From the NCBI GenBank assembly GCA_035452965.1, contig DAOTCE010000034.1:1-53966 (forward strand): a DNA stretch of 53,966 bases. The letters run 5' to 3'. The notes beneath the pieces were generated by a model. The model was not told where the DNA came from. It did no database searches and was given only the letters and a program-made list of their open reading frames with translations. Positions 9,235 to 18,786 of the stretch are shown piece after piece (position 1 is the stretch's first letter; every line of letters begins with the position of its first letter). Source of the DNA: Candidatus Paceibacterota bacterium (GTDB lineage Bacteria; Verrucomicrobiota; Verrucomicrobiia; Limisphaerales; UBA8199). The position numbers were made by a program, and so were the translations under genes.

Positions 9235-11337
9235 ATGAAGAAACTTCTCACCTCCCTCGCCATCCTGACGCTTGTCACCAGCGCAGCCTTCGCCGCAGGC
9301 CCAGTCTATATCAACGAGGTCCTCTCCAATCCCGCCGGCGCCGATGCTCCCAATGAATACATCGAATTGCGCGGCACACCGAACATGTCGCTGGCAGGCT
9401 ACTGCATCCTCAGTCTGGAGGGTCAGCATAATGGCGCTCCTAAATATCAAGGAGACATTCAGGCGATATTCCTGCTTGATAACTTCTCGCTCGGAGCAAA
9501 CGGCTACCTTTTCTTGAAACAGGGCGCCAGCCAATACACCGTCACCGATCCGAATACCACCCTCCTCGCTAATACAGACGGCAACTCGGGCTGGGGCGCA
9601 AACGGAACGAGCACCGTCGGCTACTGGTGCGACACCAGCGGCAACGATCTCGAGAACCAGGCTTCCACCATCCTGCTCGTCAAGGTTGATGCCGGCGCGC
9701 AAGGACCGCTGCTTACAATTGATCTGGATACCAATGACGACGGCGTGCTGGAATTGCCCGCCGGTTGGACGATTATTGACTCGGTGGGGATCATGGATGG
9801 TGCCGGCGCGAGTGCCGTTGACCTGACCTACGGCGCCATCAATTTCCGCGTGCCGGGTGGCCCGGGAGAGACCTATGTGGGAACCAGCATGACGGGTCCG
9901 GTGATAGATATCCCAGGCCCGATGACAACGACCTCCGGCACTTTCTACGTCGGCCGCAAAGGCGAATCCACCGGCTCAACCGCCAATGATTGGGTGGGCG
10001 CTATCGTCGAGGGCACCGCGGCCAGTCCGTTGGCATTTGCCATGTATAGCGCCAGCGACCCGGCTTACTCCGGCATGAAGCTGTCCGATATGGTCTATGG
10101 CGGAACCAATGCCCTCGCCACTCCTGTAGGCGCGCTTGGCTACACGCCCACCATCAACGGCACACGATTCACCAACTACACACACGTGCCGGTGGGCGGC
10201 CCTGTCGGCGGCGTGGCCGTGGATCCACGGGATGACACGACCATCCTGTTCACCCTGGATAGCGCTACCGGAGGCGCTATCTACAGAGCCTACAAGGTAG
10301 CCAGTGGCAATTGGTGGGTGGACTCCACGCCGGTAGTCAGCGGCTTGGATCGTCCCTCCGGCCTGACTGTCACCCCCGATGGCACGATCTGGTGGGTTCA
10401 CGCCGCAACCATGTCTCTGAAGCGCCTGATTGCCCCGTGGGGAACGCACACCCCAGAGACGGTGATCACCAACTTTGCCGGTCTGACCGACGACGACCCG
10501 GTGGATATTGCGGTCGCGCCGTCCACCTTCACCGGCTCGCTCGGCCAGCCAGGCAGCCTTGTGCTCGCCGACCGTGGCAGCGACGACGACGCGTATAACG
10601 CCCTCTACCTGCAAGACCCGGCCAACCTGCCGGCCAACCAGATGAACAGCACTTTCCTGGTGCCCGCCACCACGGCCAGTCTCGGCTGGGACAACTTGGT
10701 GGCCATCGGCGCCCTGCCGCAATCCGGCGAGGTAGTTTCCCTGAGCGTTGATGGCCTAATCACCGCCATCAATGGAGACGGGACCAACCGCGCCATCGTT
10801 CCAAGCGGCGTGACCATCGCCAATGGCCAGGGACTGGCCGTGGACCCGCAAACCGGGAAGGTTTGGGTGTCCGACGACACACTCGATGAGATTTGGTCCG
10901 TGGACCCCAGCTTGACTCCAACGGCCAGCACGAAAGAGCTGAGCTTTCCGCTGACCAGTCCACCGGTGAGTTACCGCCAGATCAACTTCCACAACCCGGG
11001 CATGGCCTTCTCGACTAACGGGTCGTTCCTGGTGATTTCGGATACCAGCACATCCGCTGGCGGCGGACGCTTGATCATCTTCCACTCGGAACCCTATACG
11101 CCAGTAGCATTGTCCCCCTTCTCGGTGACCAATGTTGCCATGACCGCGAAAGGTCCGAAACTGGATTGGTCCTCCGCAGGCAGTCCCGGCCTGAATCTGA
11201 AGTACGTCGTGCAGCGCAGTCTTGCCCTGGGGAGCACGGCCAGCTTTAGCACGATTGCCACCGTTACCGAGACATCCTACACGGACGCCGCCGCGCCTGC
11301 TGGCGAGGCGTTCTACCGGGTATTAGCCAAACCATAA
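9235..11337 (+). CDS. Secreted lamin-tail-like / propeller-like protein
   Basis: A 700-residue secreted protein. ATG 9235 is chosen because it begins a clear signal peptide (MKKLLTSLAILTLVTSAAFA); the frame also has a GTG at 9148. Residues ~22-300 are the same lamin-tail-like module as in the neighbouring genes (NEVLSNPAGADAPNEYIELR ... WCDTSGNDLENQASTILLV ... FYVGRKGESTGST). The middle (~300-640) looks like an NHL/SMP-30-type propeller (AVDPRDDTTILFTLD, GLTVTPDGTIWWV, LAVDPQTGKVWVSDD). The C-terminal ~75 residues match the tail of the CHAP protein, ending in FYRVLAKP. Probably an extracellular structural or binding protein; no catalytic motif is recognised. Confidence 0.8.
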   Translation: MKKLLTSLAILTLVTSAAFAAGPVYINEVLSNPAGADAPNEYIELRGTPNMSLAGYCILSLEGQHNGAPKYQGDIQAIFLLDNFSLGANGYLFLKQGASQYTVTDPNTTLLANTDGNSGWGANGTSTVGYWCDTSGNDLENQASTILLVKVDAGAQGPLLTIDLDTNDDGVLELPAGWTIIDSVGIMDGAGASAVDLTYGAINFRVPGGPGETYVGTSMTGPVIDIPGPMTTTSGTFYVGRKGESTGSTANDWVGAIVEGTAASPLAFAMYSASDPAYSGMKLSDMVYGGTNALATPVGALGYTPTINGTRFTNYTHVPVGGPVGGVAVDPRDDTTILFTLDSATGGAIYRAYKVASGNWWVDSTPVVSGLDRPSGLTVTPDGTIWWVHAATMSLKRLIAPWGTHTPETVITNFAGLTDDDPVDIAVAPSTFTGSLGQPGSLVLADRGSDDDAYNALYLQDPANLPANQMNSTFLVPATTASLGWDNLVAIGALPQSGEVVSLSVDGLITAINGDGTNRAIVPSGVTIANGQGLAVDPQTGKVWVSDDTLDEIWSVDPSLTPTASTKELSFPLTSPPVSYRQINFHNPGMAFSTNGSFLVISDTSTSAGGGRLIIFHSEPYTPVALSPFSVTNVAMTAKGPKLDWSSAGSPGLNLKYVVQRSLALGSTASFSTIATVTETSYTDAAAPAGEAFYRVLAKP

Positions 11338-11376
11338 AACACCTTCGAGCGATAAAATCCAAAGAAACATCACCTT

Positions 11377-12300
11377 ATGAAACAAATACTAACCTCTCTT
11401 CTGGGCTTGGCGCTTGTCGCCGGCATTTCCAACGCACAACAAGTGTGGATCAATGAGATCCTGGCCAACCCGAACGGCAGCGATACTGGCAACGAATACT
11501 TCGAGCTGCGCGGCACGCCCGGTATGTCTCTCGGGGGCTACTGCCTTGTCAGCGTCGAGGGCGAGGGCGGGTCCAAGGGGGACATTAACTCGCTGTTCTT
11601 CCTGGATAGTTTCTCGCTGGGAGCTAACGGATACCTGTTTGCCCGCCAGGCGACCAGTAAGTACACGGCGACTGCTCCCGGCGCCACCGTTATACAGAAC
11701 ACCGCGGGCACCGGCTGGGGCCTCAACGGCAGCAGCACCGTCGGCTACTGGTGCGACACCAGCGGCGCGGATATTGAGAACGATACATCCACCATCCTGC
11801 TCGTAAACGTGGCGTCCGGCGGCACTGCTCCCCTGCTTACCATTGACCTGGATGCGGACAATAATGGGACGCTCGACCTGCCCAGCGGGTGGTCTGTTGT
11901 GGATTCGGTCGGCATCATGGACGGATCGACTCCTTACGATGCAACGGACCTCTCCTACGGCGCCATAACCTTGCGCGTTGGCGGCGCTGCGGCAGGCACC
12001 GGTTCGGGCGTCATCGTTGACGTCCCGGGCAGCGCGCCCACCGGTGCGGGCGCCTTCTATGCCGGGCGCAAAGGCGAGTCTACCGGCTCCACGGGAGATG
12101 ATTGGTTTGGAGCCATCCTGAGCGGCACCGCAGCCGCTCCGCTGAGTATCACCTTCTCCTCGGTGAGCGACCCCTATTACCAGAACATGAAGTTCTCGGA
12201 TATGGTCTTCGGGGGGCCCAATCCTATCCCCGAACCGGGAACCTTGACGCTGCTCGGCATCGGCGCCATCGCCATGTTCCTGCGACGCAGGACCGCCTGA
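11377..12300 (+). CDS. Lamin-tail-like protein with PEP-CTERM sorting signal
   Basis: A 307-residue protein made almost entirely of the shared lamin-tail-like module (NEILANPNGSDTGNEYFELR), after a signal peptide (MKQILTSLLGLALVAGISNAQ). The C-terminus is a typical PEP-CTERM signal: PEPGTLTLLGIGAIAMFL then RRRTA. PEP-CTERM proteins are processed by exosortase and are usually linked to exopolysaccharide or biofilm matrix. It starts 40 bases after the preceding gene and looks co-transcribed with it. It may represent the ancestral single-module form of the two larger neighbours. Confidence 0.88.
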   Translation: MKQILTSLLGLALVAGISNAQQVWINEILANPNGSDTGNEYFELRGTPGMSLGGYCLVSVEGEGGSKGDINSLFFLDSFSLGANGYLFARQATSKYTATAPGATVIQNTAGTGWGLNGSSTVGYWCDTSGADIENDTSTILLVNVASGGTAPLLTIDLDADNNGTLDLPSGWSVVDSVGIMDGSTPYDATDLSYGAITLRVGGAAAGTGSGVIVDVPGSAPTGAGAFYAGRKGESTGSTGDDWFGAILSGTAAAPLSITFSSVSDPYYQNMKFSDMVFGGPNPIPEPGTLTLLGIGAIAMFLRRRTA

Positions 12301-12374
12301 TCACAAATAATCCACAATTCCATGGCGGGAGGTTCCAAACCTTGCTGCCTCGGAGCTTCAAGATTAACCGCCAC

Positions 12375-13241
12375 GTGAAGGCCTTTCCCAGGACACAACA
12401 GCCGCCGGCTGCAAAGCACCGGCCCCGCCACACCAGACATTCGTCTGCCGGCCCTTTCGGTCAAGGCTTCACCTTGATCGAACTGCTGGTCGTCATCGCG
12501 ATCATCGCGATTTTGGCCGCCCTGCTGTTACCGGCGCTCGCCAAGGCCAAAGCCAAGGCGCACCGCATCAGTTGCCTCAACAACCTTAAGCAGATCGGCA
12601 TCGGCTGCACCATGTACGCCAACGATTTTCGTGGGCATTTTACTGCCCCGACCTGGTACCCGCCGGAGCTGTCCAAGGTTCCCGCTGGATCTGACCGCTC
12701 TCCGTCAGATGATGATCTTAGTTTCCTCTTTCCCGGCTACGTTCCCGCTCCGAAGTCCTTTGTCTGCCCAAGCACGCGACATACCGTGCGGGCTGACCAG
12801 TGGCAAAACAAGCCACCGCCCAATTCCGCCGAGCGGGTCCTCATCGACCTGGTAACGCAAGCCCCCTACACCCCGCCTGATTCGCCGGGACTGGGCTACG
12901 AGGTGATGGGCTGTCTGACCGGCTCCGGCGTTAAGAACCTCAAGAAGACCGAGCAGCTCGTCAGTAGCCATATCATCCAGAAAGCCCCTCAGTGGCTTGG
13001 CACCAGGCAATCCCCCTCCTCGGTCTTCCTCATGTCGGATGGCGATCGCGGCACCGTTGATCCCGTCGTTTTTGCCGCCCCTAACAACAGCAACTTCCCC
13101 GACCCGGAGGATAACCACGGTAGGGACGGCTCCGTCATGAACTTCTGCGACGGCCACGCCGAATTCGTCAAGCGCACCAAGTGGCTCGATGTCTGGGACC
13201 TCTCCCAGGACACGGAGCGCAGCTCCAAGGCCAAGCGCTGA
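12375..13241 (+). CDS. Type II secretion pseudopilin-like protein
   Basis: About 288 residues. It has a prepilin cleavage/N-methylation motif (GQGFTLIELLVVIAIIAILA) and the lysine-rich ALAKAKAKA segment seen in Verrucomicrobia and Planctomycetes pseudopilins. The C-terminus has a motif close to H-X9-DG (HGRDGSVMNFCDGHAEF, with ten residues between His and Asp-Gly). Such proteins are abundant in these phyla; most are of unknown individual role. The start is uncertain: the frame is open into the preceding gene. GTG 12375 is used because it lies after the upstream stop and leaves a short leader; TTG 12342 is an alternative. Confidence 0.8.
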   Translation: MKAFPRTQQPPAAKHRPRHTRHSSAGPFGQGFTLIELLVVIAIIAILAALLLPALAKAKAKAHRISCLNNLKQIGIGCTMYANDFRGHFTAPTWYPPELSKVPAGSDRSPSDDDLSFLFPGYVPAPKSFVCPSTRHTVRADQWQNKPPPNSAERVLIDLVTQAPYTPPDSPGLGYEVMGCLTGSGVKNLKKTEQLVSSHIIQKAPQWLGTRQSPSSVFLMSDGDRGTVDPVVFAAPNNSNFPDPEDNHGRDGSVMNFCDGHAEFVKRTKWLDVWDLSQDTERSSKAKR

Positions 13242-13333
13242 GCGGATGGCCGCCGCCCAACCAAGTCCCGTCACCCATTATTTCGCGCCCTCTGCGGCCT
13301 TGGCTTCAACGGGCATCAGCGATCAGCGTCCAC

Positions 13334-15034
13334 TTGATCAAGCTCACCACTCTTCTTCTGTGTGGCCTTTTGGTCGGCTGTGTCACCGCCTGCGCCAGTA
13401 CGATTGCCCTTTGGACCTTCAACAGCCCACTGCCGGACAACGACGCCACAACTGGAACCACCACCCCCGAAATCGGGGCAGGAACCGCTTCGCTCGCCGG
13501 TGGTGTCACCGCCTCCTTCACCGCCTCGAATGGATCCTCGGACCCTTCCACTGATAACAGCAACTCGCGAATCACCTCTTGGCCAGCACAAGGCACGCAG
13601 AACAAGCAGAACGGCATCCGACTGAATGTCGGCACGGTCGGTTACCGGAACATCGCGCTGAGCTGGGACCTGCGTAACAGCAACACCGCAAGCAAGTACA
13701 CCCGCCTCCAATACACGACCAACGGCACTGACTTCCTCGATTTCCTCGTCATCGCCATGCCCAATGCGACATGGATCAACAGCCAGTCCGCGAGTTTTGT
13801 CGGCGTCCCCGGAGTAGACGGCAATTCCAAATTCGGAGTGAGATTCGTAACCGAGTTTGAGCTCACAGCACTGGGCACCGGCACCAACGGCTACGTTCCG
13901 GCGAGCCCGACCTCCACTTATGGAGCCGGTGGAACCCTCCGCTTTGACATGGTCCGCCTCTCCGGCGACTGCACGGTCAGCAATCTGTCTATGCTGACCT
14001 ACAATATCTTGGGCAACGGCGCCCTCGGTTGGACCCTGGCCTCCGGCAACGTCCAGGCCGTCGGTCGCCAATTGGGCCATTTGCAACCAGACGTCATCGG
14101 CTTCCAGGAAGTCCCCGAAGACTTTCGCCTTCAGATGACCAACTTCATCGGCAGCTACCTGCCCGGGTACTATGTGGCCATCGGTTCCGCGACTGGCGGC
14201 TCAGAGCGGAGCGCGGTGGCAAGCCGCTACCCTATTGCGCGCTCGAAATCGTGGTTGATCGACAACGACCTCACGCCCTACGGCTACGCTGGCACGTTCA
14301 CCCGTGATTTGTTCGAAGCCCAAATCGTTGTCCCCGACTTTCCCCAGCCCTTCCACTTCTTTACGACCCATCTCAAGGCGCACACCGATCAAGACAGCGC
14401 TGAACGCCGGGGCGCCGAGGCGCGCGCCATCTCAAACTTCCTTGCCTACGCCTACCTGACCACCAACTCCCTGCATCCTTACGTGCTCGTGGGGGACATG
14501 AATGAGGACATCTACCGCCCCCGCACCTATGAGCAAGGCGTCATTCAAGCCCTCACCAGCTCGCCCACTGGCCTTCGCCTTACCACACCTCGTAACCCGG
14601 TTACCGCCGACGACCGTACCTGGTCCATTCAAAATGCGAACCTGACGATTCGCTTCGATTACGTCCTCCCCTGTGCCTTGCTCTACTACAGCGCCACCGA
14701 TGGCCGCGTCTTCCGCTCCGACAAGGTCTCTCCCCCTTCGCCGCCCCTGTTGGCCTCGGACAGCGCCACTGCCGCTGACCACCTCCCCGTCATGCTGACC
14801 TTCCGCAATCCCTACAATGCCCCCCTGGTGATTAGCAGCCTGGCGCTCACCAACCGGGTGGCCACGCTTCGGTGGGCCGCCGTCCCCGGCGAACGTTACC
14901 GGGTTGAAACCTCAGAGCGCCCCGACTTCTCGCCTGTTGCAAGCACCAGCATCGTGGCCACTCAGACTGGAGTCGCGCTCTCCGTACCGGCGACAAATAG
15001 TCGGCAGTTCTTCCGTCTGCTGCGCATAAGATGA
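13334..15034 (+). CDS. Secreted endonuclease/exonuclease/phosphatase-family lipoprotein
   Basis: About 566 residues. From TTG 13334 the N-terminus (MIKLTTLLLCGLLVGC) has a lipoprotein signal with lipobox LVGC and lipidated Cys16; no ATG is available in frame near it. The first ~215 residues are a beta-rich domain resembling those of secreted nucleases. The second half is an EEP fold: LTYNIL, PDVIGFQEV (metal-ligand Glu), FTTHLKAH, VGDMNED (Asn/Asp pair), FDYVL and the C-terminal ADHLPVM (catalytic Asp-His). It could be a nuclease or a phosphodiesterase. Lamin-tail domains and EEP nucleases are often fused in secreted nucleases of other bacteria, so their adjacency here may be meaningful. Confidence 0.82.
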   Translation: MIKLTTLLLCGLLVGCVTACASTIALWTFNSPLPDNDATTGTTTPEIGAGTASLAGGVTASFTASNGSSDPSTDNSNSRITSWPAQGTQNKQNGIRLNVGTVGYRNIALSWDLRNSNTASKYTRLQYTTNGTDFLDFLVIAMPNATWINSQSASFVGVPGVDGNSKFGVRFVTEFELTALGTGTNGYVPASPTSTYGAGGTLRFDMVRLSGDCTVSNLSMLTYNILGNGALGWTLASGNVQAVGRQLGHLQPDVIGFQEVPEDFRLQMTNFIGSYLPGYYVAIGSATGGSERSAVASRYPIARSKSWLIDNDLTPYGYAGTFTRDLFEAQIVVPDFPQPFHFFTTHLKAHTDQDSAERRGAEARAISNFLAYAYLTTNSLHPYVLVGDMNEDIYRPRTYEQGVIQALTSSPTGLRLTTPRNPVTADDRTWSIQNANLTIRFDYVLPCALLYYSATDGRVFRSDKVSPPSPPLLASDSATAADHLPVMLTFRNPYNAPLVISSLALTNRVATLRWAAVPGERYRVETSERPDFSPVASTSIVATQTGVALSVPATNSRQFFRLLRIR

Positions 15035-15144
15035 TACGTTGAGCCTGCCCGGGCCCGCCAATGCCTGTCGTCCCGGGCGGCCGGATATGGCGCCCGCAAG
15101 GCAGCTTGTCCGGCCGCTAATCGAAATCTGTTTTGTGTGCAGGA

Positions 15145-15177
15145 TTGACATGGTCGCGGCTGACTGGTTGGTATGCG
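15145..15177 (+). promoter_or_regulatory. Possible sigma-70-like promoter for the symporter operon
   Basis: A perfect -35 hexamer TTGACA (15145-15150) lies 62 bases before the symporter ATG. The best downstream AT-containing hexamer is TATGCG (15172-15177), spaced 21 bases, longer than usual. Weak candidate. Confidence 0.25.
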
Positions 15178-15211
15178 GCCGCGTTCATGGACGGGTGCTG
15201 TTTAGAGTTGT

Positions 15212-16999
15212 ATGAATCTGCTTGATTGGATGGTTGTGGCGGTTTGTTGTGCCCTTGTGTTCGGGGTGGGAGTCATGTTCGCCGGACGTTCCTCCCGCAA
15301 GGGCTCGGTGGGGTATTTCGCGGGAGGACGCGATGTGCCCTGGTGGGCCATTGGTCTCTCCAACACCGCCACCTACAGCTCTGGCACGGGCGCCTTCGTA
15401 ATGCTTGTGCTCGTGTTCGGCCTCGCCGGAAATTGGCTCTGGTGGACCAGTTGGATTGTGTGGATGCCTCTGGTCGCAATTGTTTGGGCCCGGCTCTGGC
15501 GGCGCATGCAGATCGTCACGACGGCGGAGCTGATCTCGCTCCGCTACGGAGGAGCCCCGGCCGCTGTGGCACGGAAAGTGTATGCGGTCGTTTGCTGCTT
15601 TGGCTTTGCGGTGTTGATTATCGCCTACATCACCGGGTTCTTTGCCAAAACCATCGCGCCCTTATGTCCGCTGTCCACGGTTCAGGTGCTGCTCATTTTT
15701 GGCGGCATCACCATTGCCTACACCATGTTTGGAGGCCTTTTGGGAGTTGTGTACGCCGACGTCGTCCAGTTTGGCATAATGATCGCCGGCTCCACCGTCT
15801 TCCTCGGCTTGGCTGTCATCCGCCACGGAGGCTGGGTCGAAATCCTCCACCGGGTCAGAGACATCCGCCCGGAGGGTTTGGTGCAAACCCCGCCAACCAC
15901 GGGAATTGACGCGTTGACCGTGGCCATTCTGTTTTTGCAGGGCTGGTTTTTTGCCGGCTCGCCAACCGCCGGCGAGGGCATGACCGCGCAGCGCTTCATG
16001 GCCGCGCGCAACGAGCAGCACGCTGTGGGGGGCCAGCTCTTCAATGCCTTTCTGGCGCTGTCATTCCGGACGCTGCCCCTGATCGGGTTGGGTGTTGTAG
16101 CCATGTCGTTGTTCTGGACGCCAGATCTGCAGGCCAGGGCCGGTGGGGCGCCGGCAGGAACCCGGATGCTCGCGGATCCGGCGCATGCCTGGGGTGAACT
16201 GATCCGTGCCTCCGGCTTGCCTCACGGTCTGATCGGGCTGCTGGTTGCGGCGGAATCCGCCGCCTTTATGGGCGCGCTCAGCTCTTTGGTGAACTGGGGC
16301 AGCAGCTTCGTGGTGAACGATCTCATGCCCTCGCGGCTGAGCCGGGGCGGCGAGAAAATATGGCTCAGCCGCGGAGTATCGCTGGCGGTGTTTGCGTTCG
16401 CTGCCTTGGTCACCGTTTTGTTCGTGGACAACATGGTGAGCTGGTTCATGTTCATCAACTCCGCCATGGTCATCTTTCTGCTCCCTTTGGCCTGGTTCAG
16501 GTTCTTCTGGTGGCGGTTCAACGTCTGGGGCGAGTTGGCCGCCATTGTCCTGGGCCTGCCCTTTTCGATTCTGGTCTGGTTCGTTTTGGATTTCCAAAGC
16601 AAACCTATGTGGCAGGGCCTCGGCTTGCTCTTTGCGCTGAGCTTCGCGGTGCTGCTCGCAGTAACGTGGCTCACTCCGCCCGAATCCGCGGAAACGCTGA
16701 AACGGTTTTATGCCCGCTGCCGGCCACCCGGCTTATGGGCTCCCATCCGCCGCCAGGTCCAACTCCCGGACACGGGCGAACCCACCGCCGCGCGCCTGCT
16801 GGTTGACTGCGGCCTGGGCATGGTTGCGGCGCTTTGCCTGGTGCTCGCAACCAATGCTGTTTTCGTGAAAGACTGGATGCGTTTGGCCGTTGCCCTGCTG
16901 GGGTGCTCCGGGTCGGGCGCGTTCCTGCTTCGCCGGATTCTTCAATCCACCGGGACCGCGAGACCATCTGAAGCTTCACCGCAAAAGCTGCCGCTATGA
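15212..16999 (+). CDS. Sodium:solute symporter (SSS/SLC5 family)
   Basis: A 595-residue integral membrane transporter with about 13 hydrophobic segments. The N-terminal region (VGYFAGGRDVPWWAIGLSNTATYSSGTGAF) and AELISLRYG are typical of the solute:sodium symporter family, which imports sugars, sialic acid and other solutes with Na+. The stop overlaps the ATG of the next gene (ATGA), so it is translationally coupled to a GH84-like glycosidase and probably imports a sugar or amino-sugar product. The substrate cannot be read from sequence. Confidence 0.9.
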   Translation: MNLLDWMVVAVCCALVFGVGVMFAGRSSRKGSVGYFAGGRDVPWWAIGLSNTATYSSGTGAFVMLVLVFGLAGNWLWWTSWIVWMPLVAIVWARLWRRMQIVTTAELISLRYGGAPAAVARKVYAVVCCFGFAVLIIAYITGFFAKTIAPLCPLSTVQVLLIFGGITIAYTMFGGLLGVVYADVVQFGIMIAGSTVFLGLAVIRHGGWVEILHRVRDIRPEGLVQTPPTTGIDALTVAILFLQGWFFAGSPTAGEGMTAQRFMAARNEQHAVGGQLFNAFLALSFRTLPLIGLGVVAMSLFWTPDLQARAGGAPAGTRMLADPAHAWGELIRASGLPHGLIGLLVAAESAAFMGALSSLVNWGSSFVVNDLMPSRLSRGGEKIWLSRGVSLAVFAFAALVTVLFVDNMVSWFMFINSAMVIFLLPLAWFRFFWWRFNVWGELAAIVLGLPFSILVWFVLDFQSKPMWQGLGLLFALSFAVLLAVTWLTPPESAETLKRFYARCRPPGLWAPIRRQVQLPDTGEPTAARLLVDCGLGMVAALCLVLATNAVFVKDWMRLAVALLGCSGSGAFLLRRILQSTGTARPSEASPQKLPL

Positions 17000-18783
17000 A
17001 AATGAACCGTTCGTTATTGTTGTCACTCTGCCTGGCCGCTCCAGGCGCGCCGTGGGTTTGGCCCTGTGCCGTAGCCTCCGAACCGGCAACTGCTTTGGTC
17101 GCCTTTGCCGGGACCGAGATCGAGGGCGGAGCCAAGGATGTCGTCGGAACTTCGTTTGCGGGCGAGGAAGCCAACACGATTTATGCCCAGGCCACAGGTG
17201 CGCGGTCTCGGTTGCTAGCCAAATTCAAGGTGCCGCGCGTTCCCTCCAGCCCCATGTTTGTCCATCTTGCCGGGCGGGACGACGACGCGCCGGCCGCTTG
17301 CGCGATCGCGGTGCGCCTCAATGGCGCAACGGTGTTCCAAGGGCCGAACCAGTTTTCATCCGCTCGCTTCGCAACCCGGGCTCTGGCTATACCAGAGAAT
17401 GCGCTGGTTCCAGGAGAGAACGTCTTGCTAATCGAATGCCTCGAGAAAGCAGGAACCGTCGGCGCTCCCCCATGGTTCCAGGTGGCGTCGCTTGTAATTG
17501 GGCCCCGGCATTACGTCATTGCGCGGGACTTGCACAAGCAGTTCTCGGTATCCCTCCCGTCCGAACTCAAGCCGTTTCCGGAACCCCTGCCGCCGGGCAA
17601 ACAGCCGGGCTTTCGATGGAGGGGCACAAAGGGCTGGGCATGGAGCCCCGAGCAGTATTTGCAGGAAATCCCCTGGCTCGCCGAGTTCAAGCTGAATTTC
17701 CTCATGAACTGCTACCTCTCAATGTTCGATCTCGAGCACCATGCGAACTGGTCCGAGGGCAGCGCGAACCGGTGGTGGGAGGATATTCCCGCCGCCAAGA
17801 AGCAGGGTTACGAGCGCGTCGTCCGCGCCTGCCAAAGCAACCGGATCGAGTTTTGCTTCGGGATGAACCCCAACCTGGCAAGCAAGCGATTCATCCAAGC
17901 TGACGACCCGGAGGGGTTCGACCATCTCTACAAGCACTACGCCTGGATGCAGAGTCTCGGTGTAAAATGGTTTAACATTTCGCTCGACGACATCACTCAG
18001 GGGATCAACGCGAAGAGCCACGCTCTTGTGGTGAACACAATCTTCAAACGGCTGCGGGAGAAAGATCCGCAAGCGCAAATGGTCTTCTGCCCCACCTATT
18101 ACTGGGGTGACGGCACCGCCAAAGACCAGCAGCCTTACCTGGAAACCCTGGCCCGCGAGTTGCATCCGGATGCCTACCTCTTTTGGACTGGCGATGCCGT
18201 GGTGGGCCCGATCACGCGCCAGGGAGCGGAGACCTTCCGGCGGATTTCCGGCCATCGGCTGTTCCTCTGGGACAACTACCCGGTCAACGACGACAGCCCG
18301 ACGATGCACCTCGGTCCCGTTATCGATCGCGCTCCCGACCTGTGCGAAGTAGTGGACGGCTACATGAGCAACCCGCACCGCAAGCAAAACCAAGGCAACC
18401 GAATTCCCCTGGCGACCTGCGCCGATTACGCCTACAACCCTGCCGCCTACGACCCCAGCCGTTCAATCGGCCAGGCCATCCTTCATATCGCCAGCACCCC
18501 CGATCAGCGCGCCGTTCTCCGCGACCTCGTCGATGCCTACTCCGGCATGCTGATCTGGGCCCCGCCCCAGCGTGGCACCGGGTTTAATGCTCTGGAGTAC
18601 CAGTTCGAGCGCGTTATGTCTCTCCCCCATTCGCGGCCGGTGGCCGCCGCTTACCTGGCGCATTTGGAACACCTGTCAACGCGGATGCAAAACGCGTTTC
18701 CCGACTCTTTCCGTCCCGAACGCGGAACCCTCCGCGACAATTTGAAGGTGATCAATCAGAAGTTCCGACAAAAGTACCCCTGA
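16996..18783 (+). CDS. GH84-like beta-N-acetylhexosaminidase (NAGidase)
   Basis: A 595-residue secreted enzyme with a signal peptide (SLLLSLCLAAPGAPWVWPCAVAS). Residues ~35-170 form a beta-sandwich-like domain. Residues ~185-560 resemble the hyaluronidase/O-GlcNAcase-type barrel of GH84. The segment KWFNISLDDI contains adjacent Asp331-Asp332, matching the family's paired catalytic aspartates. LFLWDNYPVND matches the conserved 'W-x-N-[FY]-P-V-x-D' segment. GH84 enzymes cleave terminal beta-linked N-acetylglucosamine by substrate-assisted catalysis. The start overlaps the symporter stop by four bases and the next gene starts three bases after the stop, so the gene sits inside an operon. Confidence 0.8.
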   Translation: MKMNRSLLLSLCLAAPGAPWVWPCAVASEPATALVAFAGTEIEGGAKDVVGTSFAGEEANTIYAQATGARSRLLAKFKVPRVPSSPMFVHLAGRDDDAPAACAIAVRLNGATVFQGPNQFSSARFATRALAIPENALVPGENVLLIECLEKAGTVGAPPWFQVASLVIGPRHYVIARDLHKQFSVSLPSELKPFPEPLPPGKQPGFRWRGTKGWAWSPEQYLQEIPWLAEFKLNFLMNCYLSMFDLEHHANWSEGSANRWWEDIPAAKKQGYERVVRACQSNRIEFCFGMNPNLASKRFIQADDPEGFDHLYKHYAWMQSLGVKWFNISLDDITQGINAKSHALVVNTIFKRLREKDPQAQMVFCPTYYWGDGTAKDQQPYLETLARELHPDAYLFWTGDAVVGPITRQGAETFRRISGHRLFLWDNYPVNDDSPTMHLGPVIDRAPDLCEVVDGYMSNPHRKQNQGNRIPLATCADYAYNPAAYDPSRSIGQAILHIASTPDQRAVLRDLVDAYSGMLIWAPPQRGTGFNALEYQFERVMSLPHSRPVAAAYLAHLEHLSTRMQNAFPDSFRPERGTLRDNLKVINQKFRQKYP

Positions 18784-18786
18784 TCG

